From Dyadobacter soli (GTDB taxonomy: Bacteria > Bacteroidota > Bacteroidia > Cytophagales > Spirosomataceae), in the NCBI RefSeq assembly GCF_900101885.1, contig NZ_FNAN01000001.1, forward strand, positions 248,001-312,000: a DNA stretch of 64,000 bases, written 5' to 3'. Position 1 is the first letter of the stretch. Each line of letters opens with the position of its first letter. Shown here piece after piece: positions 16,615 through 25,178 of the stretch. Below the pieces are notes generated by a model, which ran no database searches, was not told the origin of the DNA, and worked only from the letters and a program-made list of their open reading frames with translations. Both the position numbers and the translations under genes were made by a program.

Positions 16615-17352
16615 ATGAAAGAACTCAATATCGATCAGACCCTGAACCTGGTAAGCTGCGAAGCCCGCGAGCTTGAACAGTCATCCCGCTACGGCAGCTT
16701 GTTTGGTATTGCATTTGTCACGGAAGGGGAGGGGGTACTATCCTGCGACGACGATTCGTGGCACTACGAAGAGCAGGCGATCTTTCTCCTTTCCCCCGGC
16801 CACTCAATCCAATTCAAGTCCTTTTACAGGACAAACTTGCTTACTATCTTCTTCGATCCGTTCCGCATAGCCGGGGCGGCGGATCCTCTCAACAGCTTCA
16901 CGAGCATGTTCCGCGCTGTGCGCGACCTGTTTTCGGTGCCCAATTTCCTGCGCCAGAAAGAGCTCCGCAGCGAAACCGACCGGCTCGCCGTCACGCACCT
17001 GGTGCGCCTGATCGAAACCGAGCTGAGCCATTTGCAGGACAGCAGCCGTGACCTTGTGGCTAATTCGGCGGCATTACTCGTGAACCTCGTGAAGCGGAAC
17101 CTTGCCGAAACGCAGCGTCCCGAGCCTTCCGGACAGTACAGCGAAGAAACCGACCGTGTGCTCAACGACGTTCGGCGGATGGTGCAGCAGAACAGCCACC
17201 TGACGATCCAGGAACTTGCCGCAGCGATGAATATGTCGCAGTATAACCTCAATAAACTGGTGATCAAGGGCACCGGCGAGACGTTGAAGGCGATTATCTC
17301 GCGCTACCGAGGCGAACTTTCGAAGGGAAAATTGCTGGATTTGCAGGCGTGA
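16615..17352 (+). CDS. AraC-like protein with a half-length DNA-binding domain
   Basis: 245 residues from the ATG at 16615 (an in-frame GTG/ATG-type start at 16552 would add 21 residues without family resemblance). The N-terminal half is a cupin-like sensor (GIAFVTEGEGVLSCDDDSWH; QAIFLLSPGHSIQFKSF). The C-terminus has one helix-turn-helix (LTIQELAAAMNMSQYNLNKL) and the connecting helix, then stops. AraC proteins normally carry a second HTH of ~50 residues here, but the convergent HxlR gene begins 10 bp later. It is either a natural truncation or a one-HTH variant. It could still dimerise or act as a ligand-responsive modulator. Confidence 0.75.
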   Translation: MKELNIDQTLNLVSCEARELEQSSRYGSLFGIAFVTEGEGVLSCDDDSWHYEEQAIFLLSPGHSIQFKSFYRTNLLTIFFDPFRIAGAADPLNSFTSMFRAVRDLFSVPNFLRQKELRSETDRLAVTHLVRLIETELSHLQDSSRDLVANSAALLVNLVKRNLAETQRPEPSGQYSEETDRVLNDVRRMVQQNSHLTIQELAAAMNMSQYNLNKLVIKGTGETLKAIISRYRGELSKGKLLDLQA

Positions 17353-17362
17353 CCGCTCATTG

Positions 17363-17722
17363 TCACCCCCGCCGCTCCGTTATCCTCTCCGCCTCCCCGT
17401 CCATCAACTCCCGCCCGAACGACTCCAATGCCTGAATGGCCGGGAGCGACCGTAGCGCGCGTTCCGTGAGCCCGTATTCCACCCGCGGGGGTTTTTCGCG
17501 GAAAATGGTGCGGGTTACCATTTGTTTTTTTTCAAGCTCGCGGAGCTGGATGTTCAGCATTTTGTCGGTGATGTGCAGGATCGCGGTTTTGAGGTCGCCG
17601 TAGCGTAGCGGGCCGTCCGCAAGCGCCAGTATCACGGGGATTTTCCAGGTTCCGCCAATATACGCCATCGCGAATTCTACCGCGCTGTAATAGACCCGTT
17701 TGTCGTGGATGAAATCTTGCAT
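17363..17722 (-). CDS. HxlR-family transcriptional regulator
   Basis: 119 residues with the classic HxlR winged helix: FAMAYIGGTWKIPVILALAD, GPLRYGDLKTAI, ITDKMLNIQLRELEKKQMV, then the wing (PPRVEYGLTERALRSLPAI). HxlR proteins repress or activate a divergent gene, often for detoxification of aldehydes or electrophiles. Here the divergent neighbour, 125 bp away, is a VOC (glyoxalase/bleomycin-resistance fold) protein, which is the likely target. The usual N-terminal Cys found in redox-sensing members is absent. Confidence 0.92.
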   Translation of the reverse strand: MQDFIHDKRVYYSAVEFAMAYIGGTWKIPVILALADGPLRYGDLKTAILHITDKMLNIQLRELEKKQMVTRTIFREKPPRVEYGLTERALRSLPAIQALESFGRELMDGEAERITERRG

Positions 17723-17815
17723 AATGCAAATTAAATGAATCGGCTGCTAATCATCCGTTAGCGCGTCCTTTATCGTCAAAAAAGTATATAAAAGGAAATT
17801 TAAAACCCAATCCGC

Positions 17816-17823
17816 TAGGTTTG
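17816..17823 (+). promoter_or_regulatory. -7 element candidate (TAGGTTTG) for the VOC gene
   Basis: Exact TAnnTTTG match, 24 bp before the ATG at 17848, in the gap shared with the divergent HxlR gene. Confidence 0.45.
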
Positions 17824-17847
17824 CCAACTGAACCAAAAACTAGTTTT

Positions 17848-18441
17848 ATGGAACAAACAGATTGGACCACCGTGCCGGTATTGCCCTGCAAAGCGATCGG
17901 CGAAACGCTTGAATTCTGGGAAAATATGGGTTTTACAATTACCTACCGGCAGGACAGGCCTTATCAATACGGCGTCGTCGAACGGAACGGGCACCAGCTC
18001 CATTTTGTGCGCGTAAAGGGTGTCGAAGCAGGTTATTCAGGATGTTTGATGATGGTACAAGACGTCGAACAGGCGCACGCCGATTTTTGCAATGCATTGA
18101 AAACCAGGCTGGGCCGCGTGCCGAACAAAGGTATTCCAAGGATTTCAAGAATGCGGCCCGGGCAATCGCGTTTTACGGTCACCGACGTTTCGGAAAACTC
18201 AGTAATCGTGATCCAGATCGGTGAAAAAGACCAGGTTGAATACGAAGACGCCGACCCCGCGACACTCACGCCGTTGCAAAAGTCAATCTCCCTCGCATTA
18301 CGCCTGCGCGATTTTAAAGAGGATTATCCTGCGGCTTTGAAAGTGATTGAAATGGCTATCGCCAGAGTGGATGATCATGAAACGGAGGTGGACAGAGTCA
18401 AAGCAGTAGAGATACGAGATTCACTCGAAAACTTGTTATAA
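17848..18441 (+). CDS. VOC-superfamily protein (glyoxalase/bleomycin-resistance fold) with helical tail
   Basis: 197 residues from the ATG at 17848. Residues 1-125 resemble bleomycin-binding VOC proteins (VPVLPCKAIGETLEFWENMG; HQLHFVRVKGVEAGYSGCL; RFTVTDVSENSVIVIQIGE). Residues 125-197 form a TPR-like helical tail (LSLALRLRDF, AALKVIEMAIARVDDHE) that is not part of the VOC fold. Such proteins bind or modify small toxic molecules in the cytoplasm. Pairing with the divergent HxlR regulator supports an inducible detoxification role, which is inference. Confidence 0.82.
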   Translation: MEQTDWTTVPVLPCKAIGETLEFWENMGFTITYRQDRPYQYGVVERNGHQLHFVRVKGVEAGYSGCLMMVQDVEQAHADFCNALKTRLGRVPNKGIPRISRMRPGQSRFTVTDVSENSVIVIQIGEKDQVEYEDADPATLTPLQKSISLALRLRDFKEDYPAALKVIEMAIARVDDHETEVDRVKAVEIRDSLENLL

Positions 18442-18525
18442 CCATTGATCCTCGCGAACAACCCGATTGCTAAAATGTGTCAATTATTGATTAAAACCCG
18501 ATAGGTTTCAACAGGCATTTTGGAC

Positions 18526-18533
18526 TATTTTTG
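18526..18533 (+). promoter_or_regulatory. -7 element candidate (TATTTTTG) for the DUF885 gene
   Basis: Exact TAnnTTTG match, 31 bp before the ATG at 18565. A TTTC about 17 bp upstream could be a weak -33 element. Confidence 0.4.
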
Positions 18534-18564
18534 GTAAAATCCAACCATAAATATCCTGAATCCG

Positions 18565-20355
18565 ATGAGGCATAATTACGTAGGGCGCTTGCATTGCGCT
18601 GTTTTCCTTTTCTGTTGGCTCTTAATATCCGCAGCGACTGCACAACCCTCCAAGTCGAAATTTAACCTATATGAACAAACTAGCGAGGTTGCCGGACTGG
18701 TGATACAGTATGGGCAGGACTTTCGAGCGGTAAACTACTTTTATGGTCCAATGCCTTCCGAGGGGAGGGGACAGCGCAATGTTCCAGCCCTGAACTCACC
18801 GGAGCAACGCAAACGGCTCCGTGAGCTTAGCAATGATTACCTCGCCAAACTGGCAAAAGTGGATTTCAATGCGATGAGCATTTACGGTAAGGTGGATTAC
18901 CTCTTGCTGAAACGGAACATCGACGATGATTTGCTGACGCTGAGCCAGGAGGATAAGGAGTACGCGCAGATTGAAAAGTACATTCCGTTTGCCCCGGGTA
19001 TTTACGAACTGGAAAAAGGCCGCCGGCGTGGGGCTACTGTTGATGGCCAGGTAGTTGCGGCAAAGCTGAATGATTTGCAGAAGGAGGTAAAGAAGGCGGA
19101 GGAATCTTTCAAAAAGCTGGAATCGATCGATATGCCGCTGTCGCGTATGGGCGCGGAAGCGGTAAGCGGACTGGCAGCGCGCTTGAAAAGCACATTTGAG
19201 TTTTATAACGGCTACGACCCGCTATTTACGTGGTGGGTGCCGAAGCCGTATAAAACGCTGGACAGTACATTGGTGGCCTATTCCAAACTGATCCGCAGCA
19301 AAGGAAAGCTCAACACGACGCAAAAGGAGGATGCCAGCGGCATCAAAGGCGTGCCGATTGGCCGTGAGGAACTTATACGACAACTGGGGACTGAAATGAT
19401 CAGCTACACACCCGACGAACTGATCGAACTGGCCAACAAGGAATTCGCATGGTGCGACAAGGAGTTACTGAAAGCGTCAGCCGAAATGGGTTTTGGTAAT
19501 GATTGGAAAAAAGCACAGGAAAAGGTCAAAAACAGCTATGTCCCAGCAGGTACCCAGCCCGAACTGATCCTGAAACTCTACAACGACGCAAAGGACTTCA
19601 TTCTCAAAAACAACCTCATCGACTACCCCGAAATAGCCGACGAAACATGGGGAATGCAGATGATGACGCCGGAAAGGCAGCTCATAAACCCGTTTTTCCT
19701 CGGCGGCAGGGACATTATCATTTCCTATCCGACCAATACCATGGCGCACGACGACAAACTGATGAGTATGCGCGGCAATAACCCTTATTTTTCCCGCTCC
19801 ACCGTGCACCACGAGTTGGTACCCGGCCATCATTTGCAATACTACATGAGCAGCCGCTACAAATCGTACCGCAGCGATTTCCGCACGCCGTTCTGGACCG
19901 AGGGCTGGGCATTGTATTGGGAGCTGCTTTTGTATGACAAAGGTTTCGCCAAAACGCCAGAGGAACGCATTGGTATGCTTTTCTGGCGTATGCACCGCTG
20001 CGCACGCATTATCTTCTCGCTGAACTACCATCTCGGCAAATGGACGCCGCAGGAATGCATCGACTTCCTTGTCGACCGCGTCGGACACGAGCGTGCGAAT
20101 GCGGAGGGAGAGGTAAGGAGGTCATTCGAAGGCAATTACAGCCCGCTCTACCAGGTAGCGTATCTTATTGGCGGCCTGCAATTATTCAGCCTCAAAAAGG
20201 AGCTCGTCGACAGCGGCAAAATGACTTTCAAACAATTCCACGACGCCGTCATGAAGGAGAACAACATGCCCATCGAAATGGTCCGTGCGACCCTGACGAA
20301 CCAGGCATTGAAGGCTGATTTTAAGACGGGGTGGAAGTTTTATGAGGGTAAGTAG
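18565..20355 (+). CDS. DUF885-family secreted metallopeptidase-like protein
   Basis: 596 residues with a signal peptide (AVFLFCWLLISAATA, cleavage near residue 27). The family zinc-site motif is VHHELVPGHHLQ (His416, Glu417, His422/423), followed ~30 residues later by the second conserved block TEGWALYWELLL. The helical N-terminal part (LRELSNDYLAKLAKVDFNAM) and the C-terminal QVAYLIGGLQLFSLK also fit. DUF885 proteins are gluzincin-like and presumed peptidases or dipeptidyl carboxypeptidase relatives acting in the periplasm. Its 3' end abuts the small convergent gene at 20356 with no gap. Confidence 0.88.
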   Translation: MRHNYVGRLHCAVFLFCWLLISAATAQPSKSKFNLYEQTSEVAGLVIQYGQDFRAVNYFYGPMPSEGRGQRNVPALNSPEQRKRLRELSNDYLAKLAKVDFNAMSIYGKVDYLLLKRNIDDDLLTLSQEDKEYAQIEKYIPFAPGIYELEKGRRRGATVDGQVVAAKLNDLQKEVKKAEESFKKLESIDMPLSRMGAEAVSGLAARLKSTFEFYNGYDPLFTWWVPKPYKTLDSTLVAYSKLIRSKGKLNTTQKEDASGIKGVPIGREELIRQLGTEMISYTPDELIELANKEFAWCDKELLKASAEMGFGNDWKKAQEKVKNSYVPAGTQPELILKLYNDAKDFILKNNLIDYPEIADETWGMQMMTPERQLINPFFLGGRDIIISYPTNTMAHDDKLMSMRGNNPYFSRSTVHHELVPGHHLQYYMSSRYKSYRSDFRTPFWTEGWALYWELLLYDKGFAKTPEERIGMLFWRMHRCARIIFSLNYHLGKWTPQECIDFLVDRVGHERANAEGEVRRSFEGNYSPLYQVAYLIGGLQLFSLKKELVDSGKMTFKQFHDAVMKENNMPIEMVRATLTNQALKADFKTGWKFYEGK

Positions 20356-20538
20356 TTATTTGAGATCGGGATCAGAGGGAGTTTGTGCGGCAACCTTCTC
20401 CGCACTGAAAAAAGGCGCCAGTATTTCCTGCGCCTTTTTCAGCTTCTCAGGAAACAAAACTCTTCCTTCAAGATAGCTCATGTCCTTGACCGGTATCTGT
20501 CCGACCTTTATAGGTCTAGATTTTCTATCTGTTTCCAT
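20356..20538 (-). CDS. Small protein B of DUF6934 cassette
   Basis: 60 residues, charged, with a predicted helix around PEKLKKAQEILAPFF and no membrane segment. It overlaps the 3' end of the DUF6934-like gene by 31 bp, so the two are co-translated. It has the same size and position as the small gene of the second cassette (21401-21583). Sequence resemblance is weak, limited to the central helix (EKLKKAQEIL versus EKLRRTNEFI). I do not recognise a family. Position, size and coupling resemble the second gene of a toxin-antitoxin or effector-partner module, but this is inference. Confidence 0.6.
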   Translation of the reverse strand: METDRKSRPIKVGQIPVKDMSYLEGRVLFPEKLKKAQEILAPFFSAEKVAAQTPSDPDLK

Positions 20539-21032
20539 ATTTCGTCTTTGTTTTCCTTTCTCCCAAGCAAAAAGCTGCTGTAATATTTTCCGGTTTCAAA
20601 TTCTTCCCAGAAGTCAGATTCACCTTTACCAAAAATAACAAAATATTCCTTAATCTCATTCAGATTGCTCACGATCCCAATTCGATAGAGTCTCGTCCGC
20701 GCTCCCGTGCTTCCTGTTGCAAAGATCAGTTTGTCGGGGTACCAAAACATAAATTCCCGAACGGTCCAGGCAACAGTTGCAAGTACTTTTAAACAATCGC
20801 CATTGTTGGTTACAACCAAATCATTGATTTCATTAGAAACCTCATCATAATCACCGAAACCCAGGTTATACACGTTCTCGAGTCCGGTCCACGCGTATTC
20901 GACGATTTTTTTAACGGCTCCCCTTTGTCCCTGACTTACGAACTCATAAACCGAGTGGGTTTCATTTGCAAAGCAAGGGTATGAGTCCAGATTCATCGAT
21001 TGGAAGGGGTCAGTTAGCTTGCAAAAGAACAC
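20508..21032 (-). CDS. DUF6934-like protein, cassette B
   Basis: 174 residues (or 162 from the internal Met at 20996). The core VYNLGFGDYDEVSNEINDLV, TNNGDCLKVLATVAWTV, KLIFATGSTGARTRLYRIGI matches what I remember of the Bacteroidota family DUF6934. Function of that family is not known to me. It is paralogous to 21598-22071: the same blocks in the same order, with low to moderate identity by eye. Conserved features to note are the GDYDE/GNYIE acidic turn, VxxNGD and SxxRTRLYRxGI with two arginines, which look like an active-site or nucleic-acid-contact patch. It is followed by the small protein B. Confidence 0.7.
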   Translation of the reverse strand: MFFCKLTDPFQSMNLDSYPCFANETHSVYEFVSQGQRGAVKKIVEYAWTGLENVYNLGFGDYDEVSNEINDLVVTNNGDCLKVLATVAWTVREFMFWYPDKLIFATGSTGARTRLYRIGIVSNLNEIKEYFVIFGKGESDFWEEFETGKYYSSFLLGRKENKDEIWKQIENLDL

Positions 21033-21172
21033 AAAGCTTGCCGATATCTTAGCGCTTCAAATCCGCCAAATTTTGATCAATTATTTGATATCAAGAATAA
21101 CAGGATAACTGACGGCCCTCAGTTACCAAACGGAAATAAAAAAATGGAACGGCACGAAGGGATATTGAAATT

Positions 21173-21292
21173 CTACCCCCTCAACCCCTCCACATCCCCC
21201 ACACTTTTCACCAGTTCCTTCCCGAGTATCCTGTTGCCAGTTTCGGTTATCAAAAGGTTATCTTCAATGCTAATGCCGGTGAAATCGCGGAA
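21173..21292 (-). pseudogene. Duplicated 3' end of the Xaa-Pro aminopeptidase gene
   Basis: 120 bp copy the last ~40 codons and stop of the gene at 22085-23470 with about six differences (~95% identical). It still reads in frame (IEDNLLITETGNRILG to a TAG stop). Upstream of it on the minus strand the resemblance ends sharply at 21292. It separates cassette B from cassette A and forms a direct repeat, offset 912 bp, with the true gene end. Together with 21033-21172 and 21293-21400, in which I see no gene, it fills the gap between the cassettes. Confidence 0.85.
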
Positions 21293-21400
21293 ATCCGGCG
21301 GAGAATGCGTCCGTTCAGCGAATCCGGGCTAGAAACGATGTGATTAGCAAGAAATGAAGTTGCGTCGACTGCAATTCGGGATGTTTTGGCCAGGAGATAG

Positions 21401-21583
21401 TTAGGCGTTGGAATCCGGGGCAGTAAGCCCCTGGCTTTGGTAATACTCTTTAGGAAGACCATGTTTTGAGATAAACTCATTCGTTCTTCTCAATTTTTCT
21501 ACAACGACTTTACTTTTATGCAGATTATCCAAATTTGGATCTACTGTTACCTTTGGGACAGTCAGGCTGTTGCGACTTTTCAT
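21401..21583 (-). CDS. Small protein A of DUF6934 cassette
   Basis: 60 residues, basic and probably helical (SKVVVEKLRRTNEFISKHG), starting 14 bp after the DUF6934-like gene A. It is the positional equivalent of the small protein at 20356-20538. No recognised family, no signal peptide and no membrane segment. The tight spacing supports co-expression with the larger gene. Confidence 0.6.
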   Translation of the reverse strand: MKSRNSLTVPKVTVDPNLDNLHKSKVVVEKLRRTNEFISKHGLPKEYYQSQGLTAPDSNA

Positions 21584-21597
21584 AGTGTTTGATTTTT

Positions 21598-22071
21598 TTA
21601 TTTTTGGGTTATCATGAAACTTTCATAATCCCTGTTTAAGGCGAATGATTCCCAGCCTTCCATCTCAACGTAGCCTAAGATAACAAAATTTTTCAGAATA
21701 GCCGCCAGACTTCGCGAGATACCCATTCGGTAAAGACGTGTTCTGGACTTTGTGCTGCCTTTTGCAAAGACCCAGGCCTTAGGATGTTTTTTTAAGAAGA
21801 ATTGAAGGGTGGAGACAACTGTGGCCAGCACTTTTTGTGTGTCACCGTTGTCGCTCACGGTCAAGTCGTCTAAGTCGTCATCACATTCGATATAATTTCC
21901 GAATGCCAAATTGTAAATACTCGGAGATTGCGTCGGTGAATAAATTACGATTTTCTTAACATTTCCCTTCGGCCCAATGCTCGTAAATTTATAAACGAGG
22001 CTACTCAACCCGGTTGTGTAACGATATTTCGGCTGTTTCAATGTTTGCAGGTTTATGAATTTCACCTGCAA
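21598..22071 (-). CDS. DUF6934-like protein, cassette A
   Basis: 157 residues with the same block order as its paralogue: VKKIVIYSPTQSPSIYNLAF, GNYIECDDDLDDLTVSDNGD, TQKVLATVVSTLQFFLKKHP, FAKGSTKSRTRLYRMGISRS and a C-terminal NRDYESFMI. It starts 13 bp downstream of the aminopeptidase stop on the same strand, so it may be co-transcribed with it. Function unknown. The family assignment is from memory of the characteristic YNLAFGxY and RTRLYRMGI blocks. Confidence 0.72.
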   Translation of the reverse strand: MQVKFINLQTLKQPKYRYTTGLSSLVYKFTSIGPKGNVKKIVIYSPTQSPSIYNLAFGNYIECDDDLDDLTVSDNGDTQKVLATVVSTLQFFLKKHPKAWVFAKGSTKSRTRLYRMGISRSLAAILKNFVILGYVEMEGWESFALNRDYESFMITQK

Positions 22072-22084
22072 ACATATCGAAATT

Positions 22085-23470
22085 TCACCCCCTCAACCCC
22101 TCCACATCCGCCACACTTTTCACCAGTTCCTTCCCGAGCAACCTATTGCCAGTTTCGGTTATCAAAAGGTTGTCTTCAATGCGAATGCCGGTGAAATCGC
22201 GGAATAGTTCGAGCTTTTCGTAGTTGATAAACTGCGCGAGTTTGTTTTCGGCTTTCCAGCGGTCGATGAGGGTCGGGATGAGGTAGAGGCCGGGTTCGAC
22301 GGTAAGGACGAAGCCGGGTTCGAGGGCGCGGCCCAGGCGGAGGGATTTCCAGCCGAATGCGGTGCCTTTGATGAGGTCGTCGGTGTAGCCTACGTATTGC
22401 TCGCCCAGGTTTTCCATGTCGTGGACGTCGAGGCCCATCATGTGGCCAAGGCCGCATTGGAAAAACAGGGTATGCACGTCGTGCTCGATCGCTTCGGCTA
22501 CGTCGCCTTTCACGACGCCCATTTGCTTCATGCCTTCCACGAGTTTGGTCGAGGCGAGCTTGTGGACATCTTTGAATAAAATACCCGGTTTGCAGGCCGC
22601 AATGGCCGCTTCCTGCGCGTCGAGGACGATCTGGTACATTTCCTTCTGAATGGTCGTAAATGCGTTACCGACCGGGATGGTACGCGTCAGATCCCCGCAG
22701 TAATGCATGGCGGTTTCGGCGCCGGCGTCGCAAAGGGCCATCTGGCCGTCGCGGATAGCGAGGTCGCGGGCGTGGGTGTGAAGGATTTCGCCATTGACGG
22801 TCAATATGATAGGGTACGAAATGTCGCCACCCTGACCGATGGCAATGCTTTGGAGCTTGCCGGCGATTTCCTTCTCGGTCATGCCAGCGCGTGTCTCACG
22901 CATGAAGGACAAATGCATATCTACCGAAGTGTCGACGGCCTTTTCAATTTCGGCTACCTCTTCCTCCGTTTTGTAAGACCGCATCGAAACGACCGCCTTA
23001 ATGAAGCTTACGGAAGCTTTTTGCGTTGCTTCCGCGGGATTGATGTGCAGCCATTCCTGCAATTTCAAATAATGCTCGCCGCGGTAGGGTGGCAGGAAAT
23101 GAACGGTTTGCCCTTTTGACAATGCGTCTTTCAGCAAACTGCCGAGCGCCGAGGCTGGTTTCACTTCGGTAACGCCTACTTTCGCAGCCTTTTCGGAAAT
23201 GGCTTCTTTCGGGCCGGTCCAGACAATGTCGTCGATCGTGAGCTCGTCGCCGAAAAGGATTTCCTGGTCGTTATCGAGATCGATGACGGCGGTAAGCGAT
23301 GCCTGGTCAATGCCGAAGTAGTAGAGAAACGTGCTGTCCTGACGGAACGAATATACGTTATCGCGGTAGTTCATGCCGCTTTCCTCATTTCCGAGAAAAA
23401 GCAGCAGGCCGCCGCCGAGTTTGGTTTTGAGTGTCAGTCTCCGGTTTAAGTATGTTGATTTTGAAAGCAT
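22085..23470 (-). CDS. pepP: Xaa-Pro aminopeptidase (aminopeptidase P family)
   Basis: 461 residues from the ATG at 23470; an upstream in-frame ATG at 23521 adds 17 residues without family similarity. N-terminal creatinase-like domain (LLLFLGNEESGMNYRDNVY), then the pita-bread catalytic domain with the five metal ligands in order: LCDAGAE (Asp), GDLTRTIPV (Asp), CGLGHMMGLDVHDM (His), VLTVEPGLYL (Glu) and GIRIEDNLLI (Glu). It removes N-terminal residues preceding proline and is cytoplasmic. Its last 120 bp are duplicated at 21173-21292, marking this gene end as the insertion point of the DUF6934 cassettes. Confidence 0.93.
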   Translation of the reverse strand: MLSKSTYLNRRLTLKTKLGGGLLLFLGNEESGMNYRDNVYSFRQDSTFLYYFGIDQASLTAVIDLDNDQEILFGDELTIDDIVWTGPKEAISEKAAKVGVTEVKPASALGSLLKDALSKGQTVHFLPPYRGEHYLKLQEWLHINPAEATQKASVSFIKAVVSMRSYKTEEEVAEIEKAVDTSVDMHLSFMRETRAGMTEKEIAGKLQSIAIGQGGDISYPIILTVNGEILHTHARDLAIRDGQMALCDAGAETAMHYCGDLTRTIPVGNAFTTIQKEMYQIVLDAQEAAIAACKPGILFKDVHKLASTKLVEGMKQMGVVKGDVAEAIEHDVHTLFFQCGLGHMMGLDVHDMENLGEQYVGYTDDLIKGTAFGWKSLRLGRALEPGFVLTVEPGLYLIPTLIDRWKAENKLAQFINYEKLELFRDFTGIRIEDNLLITETGNRLLGKELVKSVADVEGLRG

Positions 23471-23576
23471 GGGAATAAAAATGGTTTTGGAATACAACAA
23501 AAAATTTGCCCACCGAAACAAATATACTTCGTCCGGTGAGCAAATAGGAACTACCTAACCCAAATTAATAAATGTA

Positions 23577-25160
23577 TTAGTACCCCGGGTTTTGATCCAG
23601 ATTGGGGTTTTTGTCGATTTCGTTTTGCGGGATCGGGAAGAGCGCGCGCTGGGCAGAGGCAGGACGGTGGTTGAACCACTTTTTAGTCTCGTAAACACCG
23701 AAACGGATCAAATCCTGGCGGCGGTGCGCTTCGGCAGCGAATTCCCAGCCCAGCTCGTCGAGCAGCCGGCCGAACTGAATATCGTCGCCTCCCTGGCGCT
23801 CGGTAATGCTGCCGTCGGTAGCCTGGTAGCCGTAGTTATAGCGACTGCCTTTTGCAAGATCCGCCGCGGTGACCGTCGCTTTGGCCGGGTTACCTTTAAA
23901 TGCACGCTGGCGCACCTGGGTAACGAGTTCCGCCGCTTCGGCCGCCTTGCCGGTACGCAGTAATGCTTCGGCTTTGATCATGAGCACGTCCGCGTAGCGC
24001 AGGAACGGAAAGTCGTTGTCGAGGCTGCCGGTGGCATTGGGTTTGATTTTGTATTTACCAATGCGGAAGCCGTCCTGCACGGTCGTCCGGTCCATTCCCG
24101 GCACGGCCTTGTTGTAAGTAATTACTACGGCGCCGGTGGCGGCACTTTTCTGCGGGCCCATGATCCAGGTGTCCGCCAGGCGGGTGTCCGCAGCGTCATA
24201 GGTGTCGATGAATTGCGGTACGGCGCAGTTTCCGCCCCAGGGACCGGCATTCATCGGGTACACCGAGCGGCTCAGCGGGTCGAGGGTTTTCATGTGGATC
24301 TGATTGCCGGTACCATAGATCTCGTCATAAGGAATGGCGAAAATGATCTCCTTCGAATTGAAGTTTGTCCAGGTAAAAACATCCGAATAATTGGCATCCA
24401 GCACATATTTGCCGCTTTTGATCACATCGTCGGCTTCCTGGATCGCCTTCGCCCATTCAGGCGTGCCGGTGTACACCTGTGCATTCAGGTAAATTTTAGC
24501 CAGAAGCGTCTTGGCGCCCCATTTGTTCATCTGGCCGTACGTAGTGGCGGCATTCTCGCTCAGGTTAGGCAGCGATTCCGTCAATTCTTTGACAACAAAA
24601 TTATAGACCTCCTTGCGCGTGCTTTGCTTGGGAAGTGCAACGTCTTTGAAATCGGTCACAATGGGCACATTGCCGTGGTTATCGAGCAACAGGTAATAGG
24701 CAAATGCACGTACGGCGCGGAGTTCGGCAATGGTGGCTTCCTTGGCGTTGGCAATGGGCAGGTCGCCATCCTCGATCTGCGAAAGCACGCGGTTTACGGT
24801 GGTAATGCTGGCAAACGCCTGGCGCCAGGCGTTTTCGGGCTGCCATTGGAGCGCTGTCCAGGTGTGCTGGTGCATCCGGCGGTAGGTACCGCCATCGTCC
24901 CAGCCATTCGGACGGACCGGCGTGATGATCGCGTCGGCGGCTTCTTCCTGCAAGTCGAAATAGCCCTGCCAGCCGAGCATCAGCGAGCGTAGCGATGAAT
25001 AAACAGGCGCCACGATGGCCGGAAGGTCTTTTTCGGTAGGCTGGTAGCTGCTTCCAAGTACTTCGGAATACACCTGCTCGTTGAGGTCGGTGCAGGAGTA
25101 GAGCGGGGCGCCGGCAAGCAATGCGGCCAGGACGGCGTATTTGATATTTTGATTTTTCAT
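23577..25160 (-). CDS. SusD/RagB-family outer-membrane lipoprotein
   Basis: 527 residues. Lipoprotein signal ending in PLYSC (Cys23). Typical SusD features: N-terminal TPR-like helices (AIVAPVYSSLRSLMLGWQGY), RAVRAFAYYLLLDNHGNVPI, LRYADVLMIKAEALLRTGKA and the C-terminal ELGWEFAAEAHRRQDLIRFG and PIPQNEIDKNPNLDQNPGY. SusD caps the SusC barrel and captures substrate at the cell surface. It follows the SusC gene by 18 bp and is last in the operon that starts with the dehydrogenase fusion. Confidence 0.95.
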   Translation of the reverse strand: MKNQNIKYAVLAALLAGAPLYSCTDLNEQVYSEVLGSSYQPTEKDLPAIVAPVYSSLRSLMLGWQGYFDLQEEAADAIITPVRPNGWDDGGTYRRMHQHTWTALQWQPENAWRQAFASITTVNRVLSQIEDGDLPIANAKEATIAELRAVRAFAYYLLLDNHGNVPIVTDFKDVALPKQSTRKEVYNFVVKELTESLPNLSENAATTYGQMNKWGAKTLLAKIYLNAQVYTGTPEWAKAIQEADDVIKSGKYVLDANYSDVFTWTNFNSKEIIFAIPYDEIYGTGNQIHMKTLDPLSRSVYPMNAGPWGGNCAVPQFIDTYDAADTRLADTWIMGPQKSAATGAVVITYNKAVPGMDRTTVQDGFRIGKYKIKPNATGSLDNDFPFLRYADVLMIKAEALLRTGKAAEAAELVTQVRQRAFKGNPAKATVTAADLAKGSRYNYGYQATDGSITERQGGDDIQFGRLLDELGWEFAAEAHRRQDLIRFGVYETKKWFNHRPASAQRALFPIPQNEIDKNPNLDQNPGY

Positions 25161-25178
25161 TGTTTCAAAAATTGAGGA

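Noticed and set aside
21250..21480. A 76-codon minus-strand open frame between the two DUF6934 cassettes
   Set aside because: It overlaps the small gene A at one end and the copied pepP tail (in another frame) at the other and shows no family features; it looks like a chance frame.
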